In this document: in pieces, positions 10,494 to 20,513 of the stretch
Numbering within the stretch: the stretch's first letter is position 1
Layout of the letters: each line of letters begins with the position of its first letter
NCBI RefSeq assembly: GCF_000372725.1
Contig: NW_005199470.1
Span: 8,913-72,912 of the forward strand
Direction: 5' to 3'
Source of the DNA: Emiliania huxleyi CCMP1516
Lineage: Eukaryota; Haptophyta; Isochrysidales; Noelaerhabdaceae
DNA length: 64,000 nt
Made by a program: the position numbers and the translations under genes
The notes under the pieces: model-generated
Told to the model about the DNA's origin: nothing
Database searches by the model: none
The model's input: the letters and a program-made list of their open reading frames with translations, nothing else

Positions 10494-11204
10494 ATGAAGC
10501 TGCGATTGCGCGGCGGAGGTGAACAGCCCCAGTTTCAGACTCCGCTGGAGGTTGGCGCGACCATTGTTGCTATCGGGGCTATTGTCAAGGCAATCAAAGA
10601 CGCCGTGATTGCTTTCTTCAGCCTGCCCGTCCCCTTTATCGCGATGAGAGTCTACTTCTTCCTGCACGGGGTCGTGCTTGACGTATATCTTCTAAACATC
10701 CTGCCTCTGTTTGACGAGGAGACGTCAGACAGTAAACGCGCGGATATGACACCCTGGGCCTTTGGAGGCTATCACCCAACGATGCCGCCAATTCCAAACC
10801 TCGCGCCTGCACATCGAAGGTTCATGGCGGAAAATCTGATGTATGCGCTCGCGCGGGCAGCTCCATTCTTCTTCTACACGAGCGTGCCTGCAATGGCCGT
10901 CTGCGTTGGTTCGCACACCGTCGAGGCCATCACGATAGCGTGGGAAGTACGTAGGTTTGAGGGCCCGCCCACCTGCCTGGTCGCGCAAACCTTGATGGCC
11001 GTCTTCTCGACGGGTGTCTTCCTCACAACCTACCACAACCCTGGGCGCGTCATACCTGGACCTGGGACGCCTGGGCCCTTCTTCTTTATGGCGAGCTGCG
11101 TCGGACTCAACTGGCTGCTCTGGCTCTCGACGTTGGGAATCTTGGCCTCGCGCTGGCAAGCAGGCGAGCAGCCTGCATCGCCGCCGTCGACGAAGAAGAA
11201 GTAG
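10494..11204 (+). CDS. Small multipass membrane protein of unknown family
   Basis: The frame is open from 10293, but I prefer the Met at 10494 (MKLRLRGGGEQPQFQTPLEV) because the protein then starts just before the first hydrophobic stretch. Four to five membrane segments are visible: TIVAIGAIVKAIKDAVIAFF and the following FIAMRVYFFLHGVVLDVYLL, a region around ALARAAPFFFYTSVPAMAVC, LVAQTLMAVFSTGVFLTTYH, and FFFMASCVGLNWLLWLSTLG. The tail ends in three lysines. I recognise no family. The product is 236 residues from this start, 303 from the upstream one. Confidence 0.6.
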   Translation: MKLRLRGGGEQPQFQTPLEVGATIVAIGAIVKAIKDAVIAFFSLPVPFIAMRVYFFLHGVVLDVYLLNILPLFDEETSDSKRADMTPWAFGGYHPTMPPIPNLAPAHRRFMAENLMYALARAAPFFFYTSVPAMAVCVGSHTVEAITIAWEVRRFEGPPTCLVAQTLMAVFSTGVFLTTYHNPGRVIPGPGTPGPFFFMASCVGLNWLLWLSTLGILASRWQAGEQPASPPSTKKK

Positions 11205-11768
11205 CGAAGCCGCGCGCTTCCCCGATGCTACTTTACCACTCCACGGCTCTTCCCTGCTCCGTGATCTAGATCGCGCTGCCGTCAGTATTTTTTGCGGTGT
11301 GGTTGTGGGGCTTGAGTTTCAAGCTTTTTTCCATGCGTGCACTGATTTGTTCTATCTCCCCTAACGCGCTACGGCTACGCGCTACGGCCTACGCCTACGC
11401 GCTACGGCGTATTCCGCCTAGAGGCTACGGAGAGTAACGCGGGGCGGTGTGCTCGTGTGGATTCGACTCTCGTGTCAGAGACTGTGTGCCCCCCCGATCG
11501 TGCCCACCTCTACTGAGTATGAGGACGACGGCACCTTTTGAGGGTCCGCCGCCTCCTGCCTGTGCCTCTTTTGGTCCTGTGAGAGATTTGTTGGTTCGCT
11601 CCAATCTGCTCCAATGAAGGCGTCACTAACGAACGAATCTACGAATCTAAGAACCGCCGGAGCCTGAAAAGAATTCCCCCCCAAAAGAAAAAAAATGTGT
11701 GACTCAGCTCTCTCGCTCCGCGGTGCTGAGTTGTGCGCCCCGCTCCAGTGCACGCTCTCACACCGGCC
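11205..11768. other. Intergenic stretch upstream of the glucosidase II gene
   Basis: It holds several TAC-GCGCTACGG word repeats at 11370-11420 and a run of A after GAATTCCCCCCC at 11673-11695. No gene is seen. The minus-strand ORF across 11475-11957 is a shadow. Confidence 0.5.
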
Positions 11769-14700
11769 ATGACACGAAACGCACTCGCGATGACGATCGC
11801 TGCACTCGCAACCGTTTCCGCGGCGTTCGAGTGTGACGGCCGAGCGCTCCCGGGTGCCTACCTCAATGACGACTATTGCGACTGTGCTGATGGCAGCGAC
11901 GAGGCAGCGACAGGGGCTTGCGCCGACACAATTTATGTGTGCCGGAACCTGCCGCACAAGCCCAAGCAGATTTTTTCCTCCCGGGTGAACGACGGGGTGT
12001 GCGACTGCTGCGACGGCTCCGACGAGGCCAACTCCACCGACTGCCCCAACGGCTGCATCGCCCTCGCGACGGAAGCGTTTGGCGCCCTCTCGCGCGGATG
12101 CCTTCGGCGCGCTGAGCTAGCCATCGCTGCAGCCAAGGCGGCGAGCAGCGACGCAGAGCGGCTGTCGGCGGCGCGCGCGCAGCTCGCGACGGCAACGCCA
12201 ACGATCGACGCTCTGCACGACGCCAAGGCGGCGGCGGAAGCGGACGAGGCTTCAAAGCGCGACGGGAGGGCTGCCAGGCTTGCAGCGGGGGAGGTGGATA
12301 CGTCTCTGGGCGTGGAGCGGCTCGACGCGGGGATGACGCTGCGCGCGCTCGTGCGAGTCGCGCTGTGGGGGGGCGTCGAGGGTGTGTGCACCCTAGATGC
12401 AGGGGAAAGTATTCCCTGCATTCCGACCAGCGCTCGAGAGGACACGTGCTCAACAGTACTCGGCTGCGTTCAGCTGCAGTCACTGTGCCCATGGACCTCT
12501 CATTCACGCGCTGCTCCAGAACACGGGGCATCCCGAGGCCCCGCGTTCACGCCCGATGCCGCGCTGGGGCATCCCCGACGCTGGTGTATCCTGAGGCAGT
12601 ATTCTGAGGCAGGCTCGAGCGCTGCGCTGCGATCCTGCGCCACCTTTGGTGTGTGCTCACGCCCCGACACGGGCGGCGTCACGACGGTAGGCGTGGACCG
12701 GATGTACGATTTGCTCGTGGAGCGGCCTGGGCTCGAGGAGGCGGCGGAGGAGGTGGACTCTGCGGACTTGCTTGAGGCGGCGTCTAGATGCATATCTCAC
12801 CCGAGATCAGGTCGAGATCCGGTCGAGACCAGGTCGAGATCCGGTCGAGATCAGGTCGAGATCGCCCTGGTCGAAGCGTATGGCCGCGCCACTATACCAC
12901 AACCTACACAGTACCCGAACCCATACTCGGGTGGCCGCTGCGCACCCACACACGCGGAGCAGAGTTAGCGGAGAGGCCGACCCCGCGCCCTGACGGGGCG
13001 GCAGCTGCGCGGGCAGGTCGCGATGAAAGCGCGCGACGAGGCGGCGGCGGAGAAGGGGCAGTCGGCGGGCGGCGGCGGCGGCGGCGGAGTCTGCGACGCC
13101 GCAGGGGCATGTGGTCATGCCCGTGAACATGAGGCCGCGCTTCTGCAGCTGCTCGAGCCGTTGCCGGTCGGCGCCGGGGGGTGGCGGCGGCGGCGGCCCG
13201 TTTTCCGTTCTCTGAGGGGCGCACGCCTTTGTTTAGGAGGACGGCGGCGCCTTGAGAGCCGTACTACGAGCACTCCACGCGGGGCTTGCGCCGGCGCGAC
13301 GTCTTTCTTTTTGTGGGCATTTCTTTTCTTTTTTCTGTAGGTGCTCCACGCGGAGCTTGGCGCCGGCGCGACGTCGGCGCTCGCGCAGGCGGCGCGAGAG
13401 CTGCTGGCAGAGACTGAGAGTCCGCTCGACGACGCGGCGGTGCGTCGCTTGCCTCCGAGATCACTCGAGATGACTACCCGAGATCACTCGAGATCTACCC
13501 GAGAGGACCCGAGAGGACCCGAGAGGACCCGAGAGATGACCCGAGACTAGGTCGCCGCGGCGCTCGAGCTGCTCGAGCCGTTTCGGCACGACGAGGCGGA
13601 GGCGGCGCGGGCAGCGCACAAGGCCGCATCACAGCTGTAGCCACCAATCTGTAGCCACCGCAGCCGTAGCCACCACATAGCTGTAGCCACCGCAGCCGTA
13701 GCCACCGCAGCCGTAGCCACCAATCTGTAGCCACCGCAGCCGTAGCCACCGCTTGCTGGTGGCACCGCCCTCACCTCCTCTCCTCACGCTCCTCGCTGCG
13801 CTTCCCTCCTCGCTGCGCGCCCCCCCTCCCCACACCTGCTCCTCCTCACGTTTCCCCCGCCCCCTCCTAGGCTGCCGTGGAGGCCGTGCAAGAGGCGAGC
13901 GAGGCGGAGCGGCAGCTGGCGCCCAAGGAGGCGATTGCAGCATCTGGCGGGTGCGGCGGCAGCCTCGAGCTACGTGCGGCGCTCGAGATTGCCCGAGATC
14001 AGCCGAGGCTGCCCGAGGCTAGGTACGGTGCCGGGCTTGAGTGGCGGCAGCTGCACGGGCGATGCTTCGAGGCAGAGGACCGGGGGTATACCTACAAGGC
14101 GAGATTGCGCGAGACTGCGCGAGATTGCACGGGGTTCACCTACAAGGCGAGATTGCGCGAGATTGCGCGAGATTGCGCGAGACTGCACGGGGTTCACCTA
14201 CAAGGCGAGATTGCGCGAGACTGCGCGAGATTGCACGGGGTTCACCTACAAGGCGAGATTGCGCGAGACTGCGCGAGATTGCACGGGGTTCACCTACAAG
14301 GCGAGATTGCGCGAGATTGCGCGAGATTGCGCGAGACTGCACGGGGTTCACCTACAAGGCGAGATTGCGCGAGACTGCGCGAGATTGCACGGGGTTCACC
14401 TACAAGGCGAGATTGCGCGAGATTGCGCGAGATTGCGCGAGACTGCACGGGGTTCACCTACAAGGCGAGATTGCGCCAGATTGCGCGAGATTGCGCGGGG
14501 TTCACCTACAAGGCGAGATTGCGCGAGATTGCGCGAGATTGCACGGGGTTCACCTACAAGGCGAGATTGCGCGAGATTGCGCGAGATTGCACGGGGTTGA
14601 CCTACAAGGCGAGATTGCGCGAGACTGCACGGGGTTCACCAACAAGGCGAGATTGCGCGAGATTGCGCGAGATTGCACGGGGTTCACATACAAGGCGAGA

Positions 14701-15650
14701 TTGCACGAGATTGCGCGAGACTGCACGGGGTTGACCTACAAGGCGAGATTGCGCGAGATTGCGCGAGATTGCACCAGATTGCACCAGATTGCACCAGATT
14801 GCCTCCACCTCCAAGGCGCGCGCTTCCCCCGGACGTCCTCTCCCCCTCGCACCCCCAGCACACTCTCTGCATGGCGCGCACGCGTCCGCTCTGCTCGGAG
14901 CCCACACGTTCGCCGGAGTCGCCCGAGATTGCACGAGATTGCACGAGCCGCTCGCGTAGCATAGCGTGGCGCAGCGACGGCAAGTGCGCCGCGGCGGTCC
15001 TGCAGGCGTGCCCCTTCCAAGAGATGCGGCAGGGCAGCCCGGGTGGCCGCGCGTCGCGGCAGCAGACACTTCTCGGCAACTTCACGCGCTGGGAGCCAGT
15101 CTCTGGCGAGCGGGCGTCGCAGCTGGCGCGGGCGGGCCGCACGCCAAGCGAGCTCGGCACGATGCGGTTCGAGGGCGGCGCGGCGTGTGGCGGCGGAGCC
15201 CTGCGGCGCGCAACTCTGTACTTCGAGTGTGGCGAGCAGGACGCGCTGCTGGAGGTGACCGACGTGCACTTGTGCACTTGTGGCCTTGCACTTTGAATGC
15301 CGTGCTAGCTCCTGTCGCCTAGACGTGGAGTCGCGAGGGACTAGCCTGGCCCTTGCCCCACCACGTTTGTATGTGTGGAGGAGTCTACCTTGCCTGGCCT
15401 AGGTCACCGAGCCCGAGACGTGCGTGTACGAGGCGTGGATGTCGACGCCGCTGGCTTGCTCGCTGGCCCTGCTGCGCGAGAAGGCTTGCCGCGCTCGCGG
15501 GAGCCGCCGTCCATAGCTGCCGAGCATAGCCTTCAGCATTCGGGGTGCGACGTACTGTAGGTTGCCACGCTCGAGGAGGCGTCCGCTGCGGCCAGCCTTG
15601 AGTTCCGGCCGAGCGATGAGCTGCGCGCGCTGCTCGCCGCGCCGGAGTAG
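11769..15650 (+). CDS. Glucosidase II beta subunit, multi-exon
   Basis: This is the ER-lumen partner of the alpha-glucosidase that trims N-glycans. Exon 1 (11769-12381) gives a signal peptide (MTRNALAMTIAALATVSA) and then paired LDL-receptor-type repeats with NDDYCDCADGSDE and SRVNDGVCDCCDGSDE. Middle exons (about 12691-12776, 12969-13100, 13237-13269, 13341-13439, 13551-13622, 13871-) encode Ala/Glu-rich helix. The MRH (mannose-6-phosphate receptor homology) domain starts with LHGRCFEAEDRGYTYK, ending at 14098. It resumes at 15006-15254 with ACPFQEMRQ, GNFTRWEP and LYFECGEQDALLE, then 15403-15483 with VTEPETCVYEAWMSTPLAC, and ends with 15561-15650. No terminal HDEL is seen. Introns use GT or GC donors. 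Several middle exon ends are guesses, but the two ends and the MRH junctions are firm. Confidence 0.88.
12790..12865. repeat. Intronic tandem repeat, GGTCGAGATC units
   Basis: A short array of CGAGATC-GGT units in intron 2 of the glucosidase II gene. Related CGAGAT words fill introns 4 (13455-13550) and 7 of the same gene. Confidence 0.8.
13625..13760. repeat. Intronic minisatellite, GTAGCCACCGCAGCC units
   Basis: An array of a 15-bp unit (GTAGCCACCGCAGCC, with AATCT and ACATAGCT variants) lies entirely inside intron 5 (13623-13870) of the glucosidase II gene. Exon 5 ends AAG before a GC donor. Confidence 0.9.
14080..14800. repeat. Large intronic tandem repeat seeded by the exon end and splice donor
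   Basis: About 14 irregular units of GGGGTTCACCTACAAGGCGA plus a variable number of GATTGCGCGA words fill most of intron 7 (14099-15005). The first unit is the true exon end (GGGTATACCTACAAG, coding GYTYK) with its GC donor. Each later unit repeats ACCTACAAG followed by GCGAGA, that is, a copy of the exon end with a potential 5' splice site. The long ORFs through this array (TYKARLREIARDC repeated) are artefacts of a unit length often divisible by three. Confidence 0.92.
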
Positions 15651-15816
15651 GCTTGGGACGAGGGAGCGAGAGGGACGTTTCCGCTCGTCAGCAGTGTGTG
15701 CGGCGCTGTTAGTGTGTGTGATCTCCTGGATGAGGGAGTCAAAAGGGGCACGGCGTACGGCTTTAGACATTAGAGCCAAAAGCGAAGGAAGCCTCTCTAG
15801 CGGCACAACCACAAGC

Positions 15817-16569
15817 GGCTCGTTGTGCGAGTATATGGGACACGATGTCTCAATATGAGAGGTTTTGACTCCTACCGGCTCCTGACGCTATCCCTGGCAG
15901 CTCTAATGACCAGGATCAGTAGTGTTGTGATAGAGGGTGCCCATACTAGCGCAGGAGCTGCCACACTCGCCCGGACCGTCCCCTTCTGGGGCCGGTTCCG
16001 CAGCCCGCGAGAGCCAACTCAGCGGGGCCGTGCCGCGGGTGCCTACTGCCGAGTGCCACAAACACTGCGCCGTCCCGCCATCACCTACAGGCTGTCTTGT
16101 GTGATGGTTGGGATGTCCAAACGCCACCATCTTGGCTCTTGCGACCTCAAACCCGCGAGCTGTATGGTGGTCCTGACGTCGACAGACGCCCGATGACCAC
16201 GGTGAAGCTGAGCCGTAACGAGTCGACAAGTCTCGTCTGAGCCCGTGGCGGTCGCCGGCTGAGTCGCTTTGCACGGGCCGGTACCTCAGGCGTCACCTCC
16301 GCAGCCTCAGGTCTCACACTCCATCACCGCCGCCCGGACGCCGTCGGTGGCACGCTCGGCGGCGACTTTGTTGCAGCCCCACAGCGAGCGCGGCGTCGAG
16401 CCCATTCGGTCTGGTCGGTTCGCGGCACTCCCTGGGTGCCAGGGAGTGCCGCCGACACGCGAGCGGTGCTTCCTGGCAGCGCGCGCCAGCTGTGGGGCTG
16501 CAACAAACTCGAGACACGCTTTTTGGGACATTTTCGACGCTTTTGTCCCATATACTCGCACAACATGCC
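15817..16569. mobile_element. 0.75-kb inverted-repeat transposon (MITE-like), copy 1
   Basis: The ends GGCTCGTTGTGCGAGTATAT and, in reverse, GGCATGTTGTGCGAGTATAT form the terminal inverted repeats. They are flanked by AAGC at 15813-15816 and 16570-16573 (4-bp target duplication). The first 500 bp are almost identical to the copy at 38202-38955. The last 250 bp hold a nested hairpin (arms 16367-16385 with 16489-16507, and 16422-16435 with 16439-16452). There is no transposase frame. A 4-bp duplication does not identify the superfamily. Confidence 0.88.
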
Positions 16570-16973
16570 AAGCGGGCGCGCGCGCACACACCGCAAAAGA
16601 TCTCAAAGCGGACGAGGGACGATGATCAAAGAGAGCACACACCTCAGAGCTCAGTCCTTACATGCATAGTACGTAGCTCACTCACACTTCCGAGGAGTTC
16701 GCTCCTCCCCGTGACCCCCCTAGAGCTCTAATGCTAAAGCCGTATCGCGATCGAAAGCTAACGCAAGCAAGCTCGAGCAAGCAACCTCTACTATCGACTG
16801 GCCGCGACTCTACATCTGGTAATGAACGATCGCCGTTGCCCACACACACGCGCTTTTGCCCTCCACAGCATTATGTCGGAGAGTCGCGCGCCTCACGCGC
16901 TGGCGGCTCCGAGAACGACAAAGAGCGGGAAAGGACAGTCGGCCAAGCCGCCGCGGCCGTCGGCCAACGGCGC

Positions 16974-18256
16974 TCAGCAGATCTTGCAGTGGCAAGTGTC
17001 GTGCATCTTGTTGGTGCCGTTAAAGTGCATCTCGCCGAGGTGGGGGTGGCGAAAGATGCGGGGTCCGACGCGGCCCCAGATCGGGTAGACGTCGTTGCAC
17101 GCGGGGAGCACGCCGAGGCAGCACATGCACTCGCCCGTCTTGATCTGTCGCCCGGGAAGCGCGGTGGGGGTGAGGGCGGGAGGGGCGCGGGAGGGGGCGG
17201 GGGAGGCGGGGGGCGGGGGCGGGGGCGGGGGCGGGGGCGGGGGCGGGGGATAAGGCGGGGACGAAATCCGTGAGCGGGGGCGGGGGGCGGACCTCTTCCC
17301 GGCGAGAGGGCCTCGGAACTGCTCACAGCCCGGGAAGCAGCCGGCACACATCGGTGAGGAACCTGCGGCAAGAGATCTTTGGGAAAGAGGGTCGGTCGGC
17401 TCCTCTTTCTTTGTTGGGGGCCCTGTGGGCATCCTACTGTAGTAGCGATCTGCCTGCGTGCGTGTATGAACTCACTAACTAGAGCTCGCACTAGAGGCCG
17501 TCCTCGCATTCGCCTTCCTGGTACCCAGTGCTGCCTTCTGACTGTCGTCGCTGTCTCTCCCTTGTCGACTGTCTGTGTATTGTGTGCGTCTTGGGCTCGG
17601 GGTTGTCCTTTTGCGTGAAGCGGGGGGAGAGAGCGGCCCGAGAGGCGCGCGAGGGCGTCGCACCAGCATCCGGCGACTTGGAAGGCGTCGATGTACTCAG
17701 GGTCGCTGCGGTCGATGCACATCTCCGGCGGGCCATCGTGGTACACGTGGTGCACCTCGGTCTGCGGCGCCGGCGGGTACTGCGGCTGCGGCGGGTACTG
17801 CATCTGCGCCGGCGCGTACTGCTGCGCGGGCGCGTACTGCTGGGGCGCGCCCGCAAAGCCCTGCGCCACCGCGGGCTGCGCGACGACCGGCTGCGCCACC
17901 GCGGGCGGAGGCGCGGCCGGCACCTCAAAGGTGAACGACTGGCCCTCCACCAGGCCTGACGGAACCATCACATTCATGAGACCGCCCGGCGTCGCGACCT
18001 GCATCATTTGCCCGCCGGCGACACCGGACGGCACCGCCACAGTCAACAGCTGAGGTGCAGGCGCCGCCATCGCCACCGGCGGCGAGCTGCTCGAGCCGCC
18101 GCCGCCGCCGCCTCCGCCCGGCGGCGAGACATTAAACGTGTCGCCCGGCCCGAGTCCTTTCGGCACGACCGCATCAAACTGCACCTGAGTTGCCGGATCT
18201 ATTACCGGGAAGCTGTCCCCGGCAGATGCGCCGGCGGGCACGGAGACTTGCAGCAT
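16974..18256 (-). CDS. Protein with repeated VPxG motifs and a Cys-rich C-terminus
   Basis: Exon 1 starts at 18256 (MLQVSVPAGASAGDSFPV) and carries three or four repeats of the form V-x-VP-x-G-x-x-x-G-x-x-F/M-x-V, for example LTVAVPSGVAGGQMMQV and VMVPSGLVEGQSFTFEV. A Gln/Pro/Tyr-rich linker and SDPEYIDAF follow. A middle exon near 17300-17372 gives SPMCAGCFPGCEQFRG. The last exon (16974-17145) gives IKTGECMCCLGVLPACNDVY and ends HDTCHCKIC. The paired cysteines suggest zinc or another metal, which I infer. VPxG repeats of this kind are familiar from algal and oomycete proteins of unknown role. Exon 1 probably ends at a GC donor near 17657-17662. The product is probably about 260 residues, and I do not recognise the whole. 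Confidence 0.6.
17165..17290. repeat. GGGGGC microsatellite in the last intron
   Basis: Repeated GGGGGC and GGGGGA units in the intron before the last exon of the Cys-rich gene. A similar tract occurs at 63040-63070 next to an assembly gap. Confidence 0.9.
17527..17617 (-). repeat. Repeat copy, inverted relative to 18421-18513
   Basis: Read on the minus strand, this copy matches 18421-18513 at roughly 80 percent by eye (shared words CCCAAGACGCAC, CAGACAGTCGA, CGACAGTCAGAAG). It lies in the first intron of the Cys-rich gene, so the two copies bracket exon 1 in opposite orientation. Confidence 0.75.
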
Positions 18257-18387
18257 ACACGAAGAGCGACGGCAGGACACAGGACACCCTGGTTGCGGCG
18301 ATCGCTCCAGCCGTCGTACTCGACAACCCGGGGACCCAGACACCTTGGTCGGGGTCCTCTTGGGTGGGGGTAGGGTGTATGAGCACA

Positions 18388-18535
18388 ATTGTATCTCCAG
18401 TCCGAGCCAGACTGTTCTTCACACAAAAACACAACCCCGGACCCAAGACGCACAAGCTCAGACAGACAGTCGAGAAAGGGATACACAGCAACGACAGTCA
18501 GAAGACTGTTCTTCACCTTTCTACCTAACCTAACC
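18388..18535. repeat. Repeat copy upstream of the Cys-rich gene
   Basis: It contains the partner (18421-18513) of the intronic copy at 17527-17617, edged on both sides by AGACTGTTCTTCAC. The right edge runs into CTTTCTACCTAACCTAACC, the reverse of the GGTAGG-GAAAGGTGAAGAACAG repeat at 702 and 2794. This links the two repeat families into one element type. Confidence 0.7.
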
Positions 18536-18721
18536 TGTGTGTCTGTGTGTCGCCCAGCGTGCCGTCATCTCCTCTCTCGCGTCCACCCGTACCGCGTGGG
18601 CAAGGAAACGCAATATGGGGCCCGGCAGGAGCGTGCGCTCTGCCTGTGGGGGGTGCCTGTGGCGTCGCCAAGCTGCAAGCAAGGCCCGCGAGCGACGTCG
18701 ATCGAGTCGATGCTGCCTCTA

Positions 18722-19656
18722 CTCGCTTAGTGTGGGTAAACCATAAAAGTAGGTTTGAATTCGTCCACGTAAGGCTTGGTGAGTGGTTGGGGTGGCCTCA
18801 GGCATCCCCAAGGGAGCCTCTGCGGTGCCACATAAGCAGCTTAGTGATTGTCGAGACTTTAAAGTATTCGTTTGAAGATCTCGCAAACAAGACAGACGGT
18901 ACTATGGTCACCAGTAAACCATAATTCGACTTTGAGGGATCATATCTCAAAAATCCGGGAGAGAGCATAGCCTTATTGTTGCATATTATGCCACATAAGG
19001 TCAAACTCGACCCCACAAGCATCAAGAACCCGATGCTCCGGCTCGACTGTGCCGGCACACTGCCTCCTCGCGCCAGCTGCTCGCAGGCCGTCGCGGCCCG
19101 TGGTGCACCAGAGAGAGAGGTCGACACGTTGCCCCCGCCGGCGAGTCCGCGCGGCTCGGGCCGGCCAGAAGGTGTGTGGTGGCGGCACCGTGGCAGGATT
19201 GCGGAGAAGAGCTCGCCGAACGCGAGCAGCAGATGGCCAAAGTGTGCCAGCGCGAGAGCCTCGCGAGCGGGCGCAGAAGGAGCTCGCCGTGACACGATGC
19301 CGGGCGGTGGTGGTGCTCTGGCGGCTGTGCACAGTGGGCAAGGTCAGGCTGCAGCAGGGCAGCACGATGGTAGTGCCCTGCTGCAGCCTGGCCTGACATG
19401 CACAGGGCGAACAGAGGCGGTACTATCGTCCGGCGCTCGTCACCGAATCTGGGCGAACTTCGACCGCCGCCACAGCTCACCACGAGCACGCAGCGACAAA
19501 ATGTTGACTGTACGGAAGTTGAGGCTGGTCGAGAGGAAAAGGCTGCCGTGCGAGCAAGCAGCAGGCCGGCTCGGCGTGGACTGCCGCGGCGACTTTTATG
19601 GGCTTCTCTGTTCATAGTACCGTATACGGTACTATGGTTTACCCACACTAAGCGAG
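18722..19656. mobile_element. MITE-like element, 24-bp inverted ends, TA target duplication
   Basis: CTCGCTTAGTGTGGGTAAAC at the left is matched perfectly in reverse at 19633-19656. TA flanks lie at 18720-18721 and 19657-19658. Length is 935 bp. Inside are a near-perfect hairpin (arms 19345-19361 and 19374-19390, CAGGCTGCAGCAGGGCA) and a palindromic ACCGTATACGGT just inside the right end. No transposase frame is visible. The overlapping ORFs here are not host genes. Confidence 0.85.
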
Positions 19657-19757
19657 TACCTACGCCGCCGCGATGGCCGGCGGGGCGAACTGCTCATGCA
19701 TGGGAGTGGATGTGGTATCAATGTGGAGTCCGGCGGCGGCGTCAACCGTCATGCGTC

Positions 19758-20215
19758 TTGGCCTTTACACGCTTTTCTCTGCAAAGGCTATCTATATTCT
19801 TTGCATCATATTCTCTCTGGGCCCTCTATATTCTCGAGAATATTCTCGAATATTGAGAATATTTTGACCTCGCGTAGATCGACGGAGACCAAAAGTCGCT
19901 CCAAACCCGCTCAGAACCTCCAAAACTTAAAGATTTCAGTCGGCATCGACCCGAAACCTACTGTTGAGGGGGGAATAGCTGTTTCGAGCTCTCTCGTCAA
20001 GACCGTATTAGACGCCGCACAGCGGCAACGTCAAGAATATTCAAGAATATCTTTGGACTCGAGGTCTACTAAGGTCAAGGGCTGCGGAAAGCTCGTATAT
20101 TCTTGAGGGAAAAGCCGGCCGGGGCATCTGTATTCTCGAGAATATTCTCGAATATGGAAGTGCGCGGGACCCTCTATATTCTCAAAGATATTCGAGAATA
20201 TGGTGTAAAGGCCAA
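19758..20215. mobile_element. MITE with 8-bp target duplication
   Basis: Terminal repeats TTGGCCTTTACAC and the reverse lie between perfect 8-bp duplications CATGCGTC (19750-19757 and 20216-20223). Inside are repeated palindromes of the type TATTCTCGAGAATATTCTCG, which make the element much AT-richer than its surroundings. An 8-bp duplication is typical of hAT, P or related superfamilies, but the end sequence does not settle which. Length is 458 bp. Confidence 0.9.
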
Positions 20216-20513
20216 CATGCGTCATCGGACATCGCCGAGACGCACAGACAGGAACTTAGCATCCGAGTACTGCGGACGGACTGCCTCCAGCTAGCTTGTT
20301 GGACTCGGCCACGGCGGAAGACGGCGTGCATCTCGGTCATGTGGGTCAATCAACCCTGCACAAAGATCGCGGAGCTATCGGGACTGGTATCGCTTCGGGA
20401 GGCTGATACGTTGACGTGCGTCCGATGATGCTCGTGCGTCCGTGGGTCCTCTTTTCATTGTTAGAGCCCGCCGCTAATAACTCTCTCGGCGGGGGAGGGG
20501 GGGGACGACGACG

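Noticed and set aside
10494-10520. Ubiquitin C-terminus (LRLRGG) at the start of the membrane protein
   Set aside because: Only the six residues match, there is no ubiquitin body upstream in frame, and the match sits directly after the Met. Most likely coincidence.
14080-14800. CRISPR array
   Set aside because: Units are irregular in length, the spacers are themselves repeats, the genome is eukaryotic, and the repeat derives from an exon end.
13877-14964. Repetitive TYKARLREIARDC protein
   Set aside because: Three overlapping frames give the same peptide because the tandem units vary in phase. Frame and homology show that this is intron 7 of the glucosidase II gene, except for the first exon.
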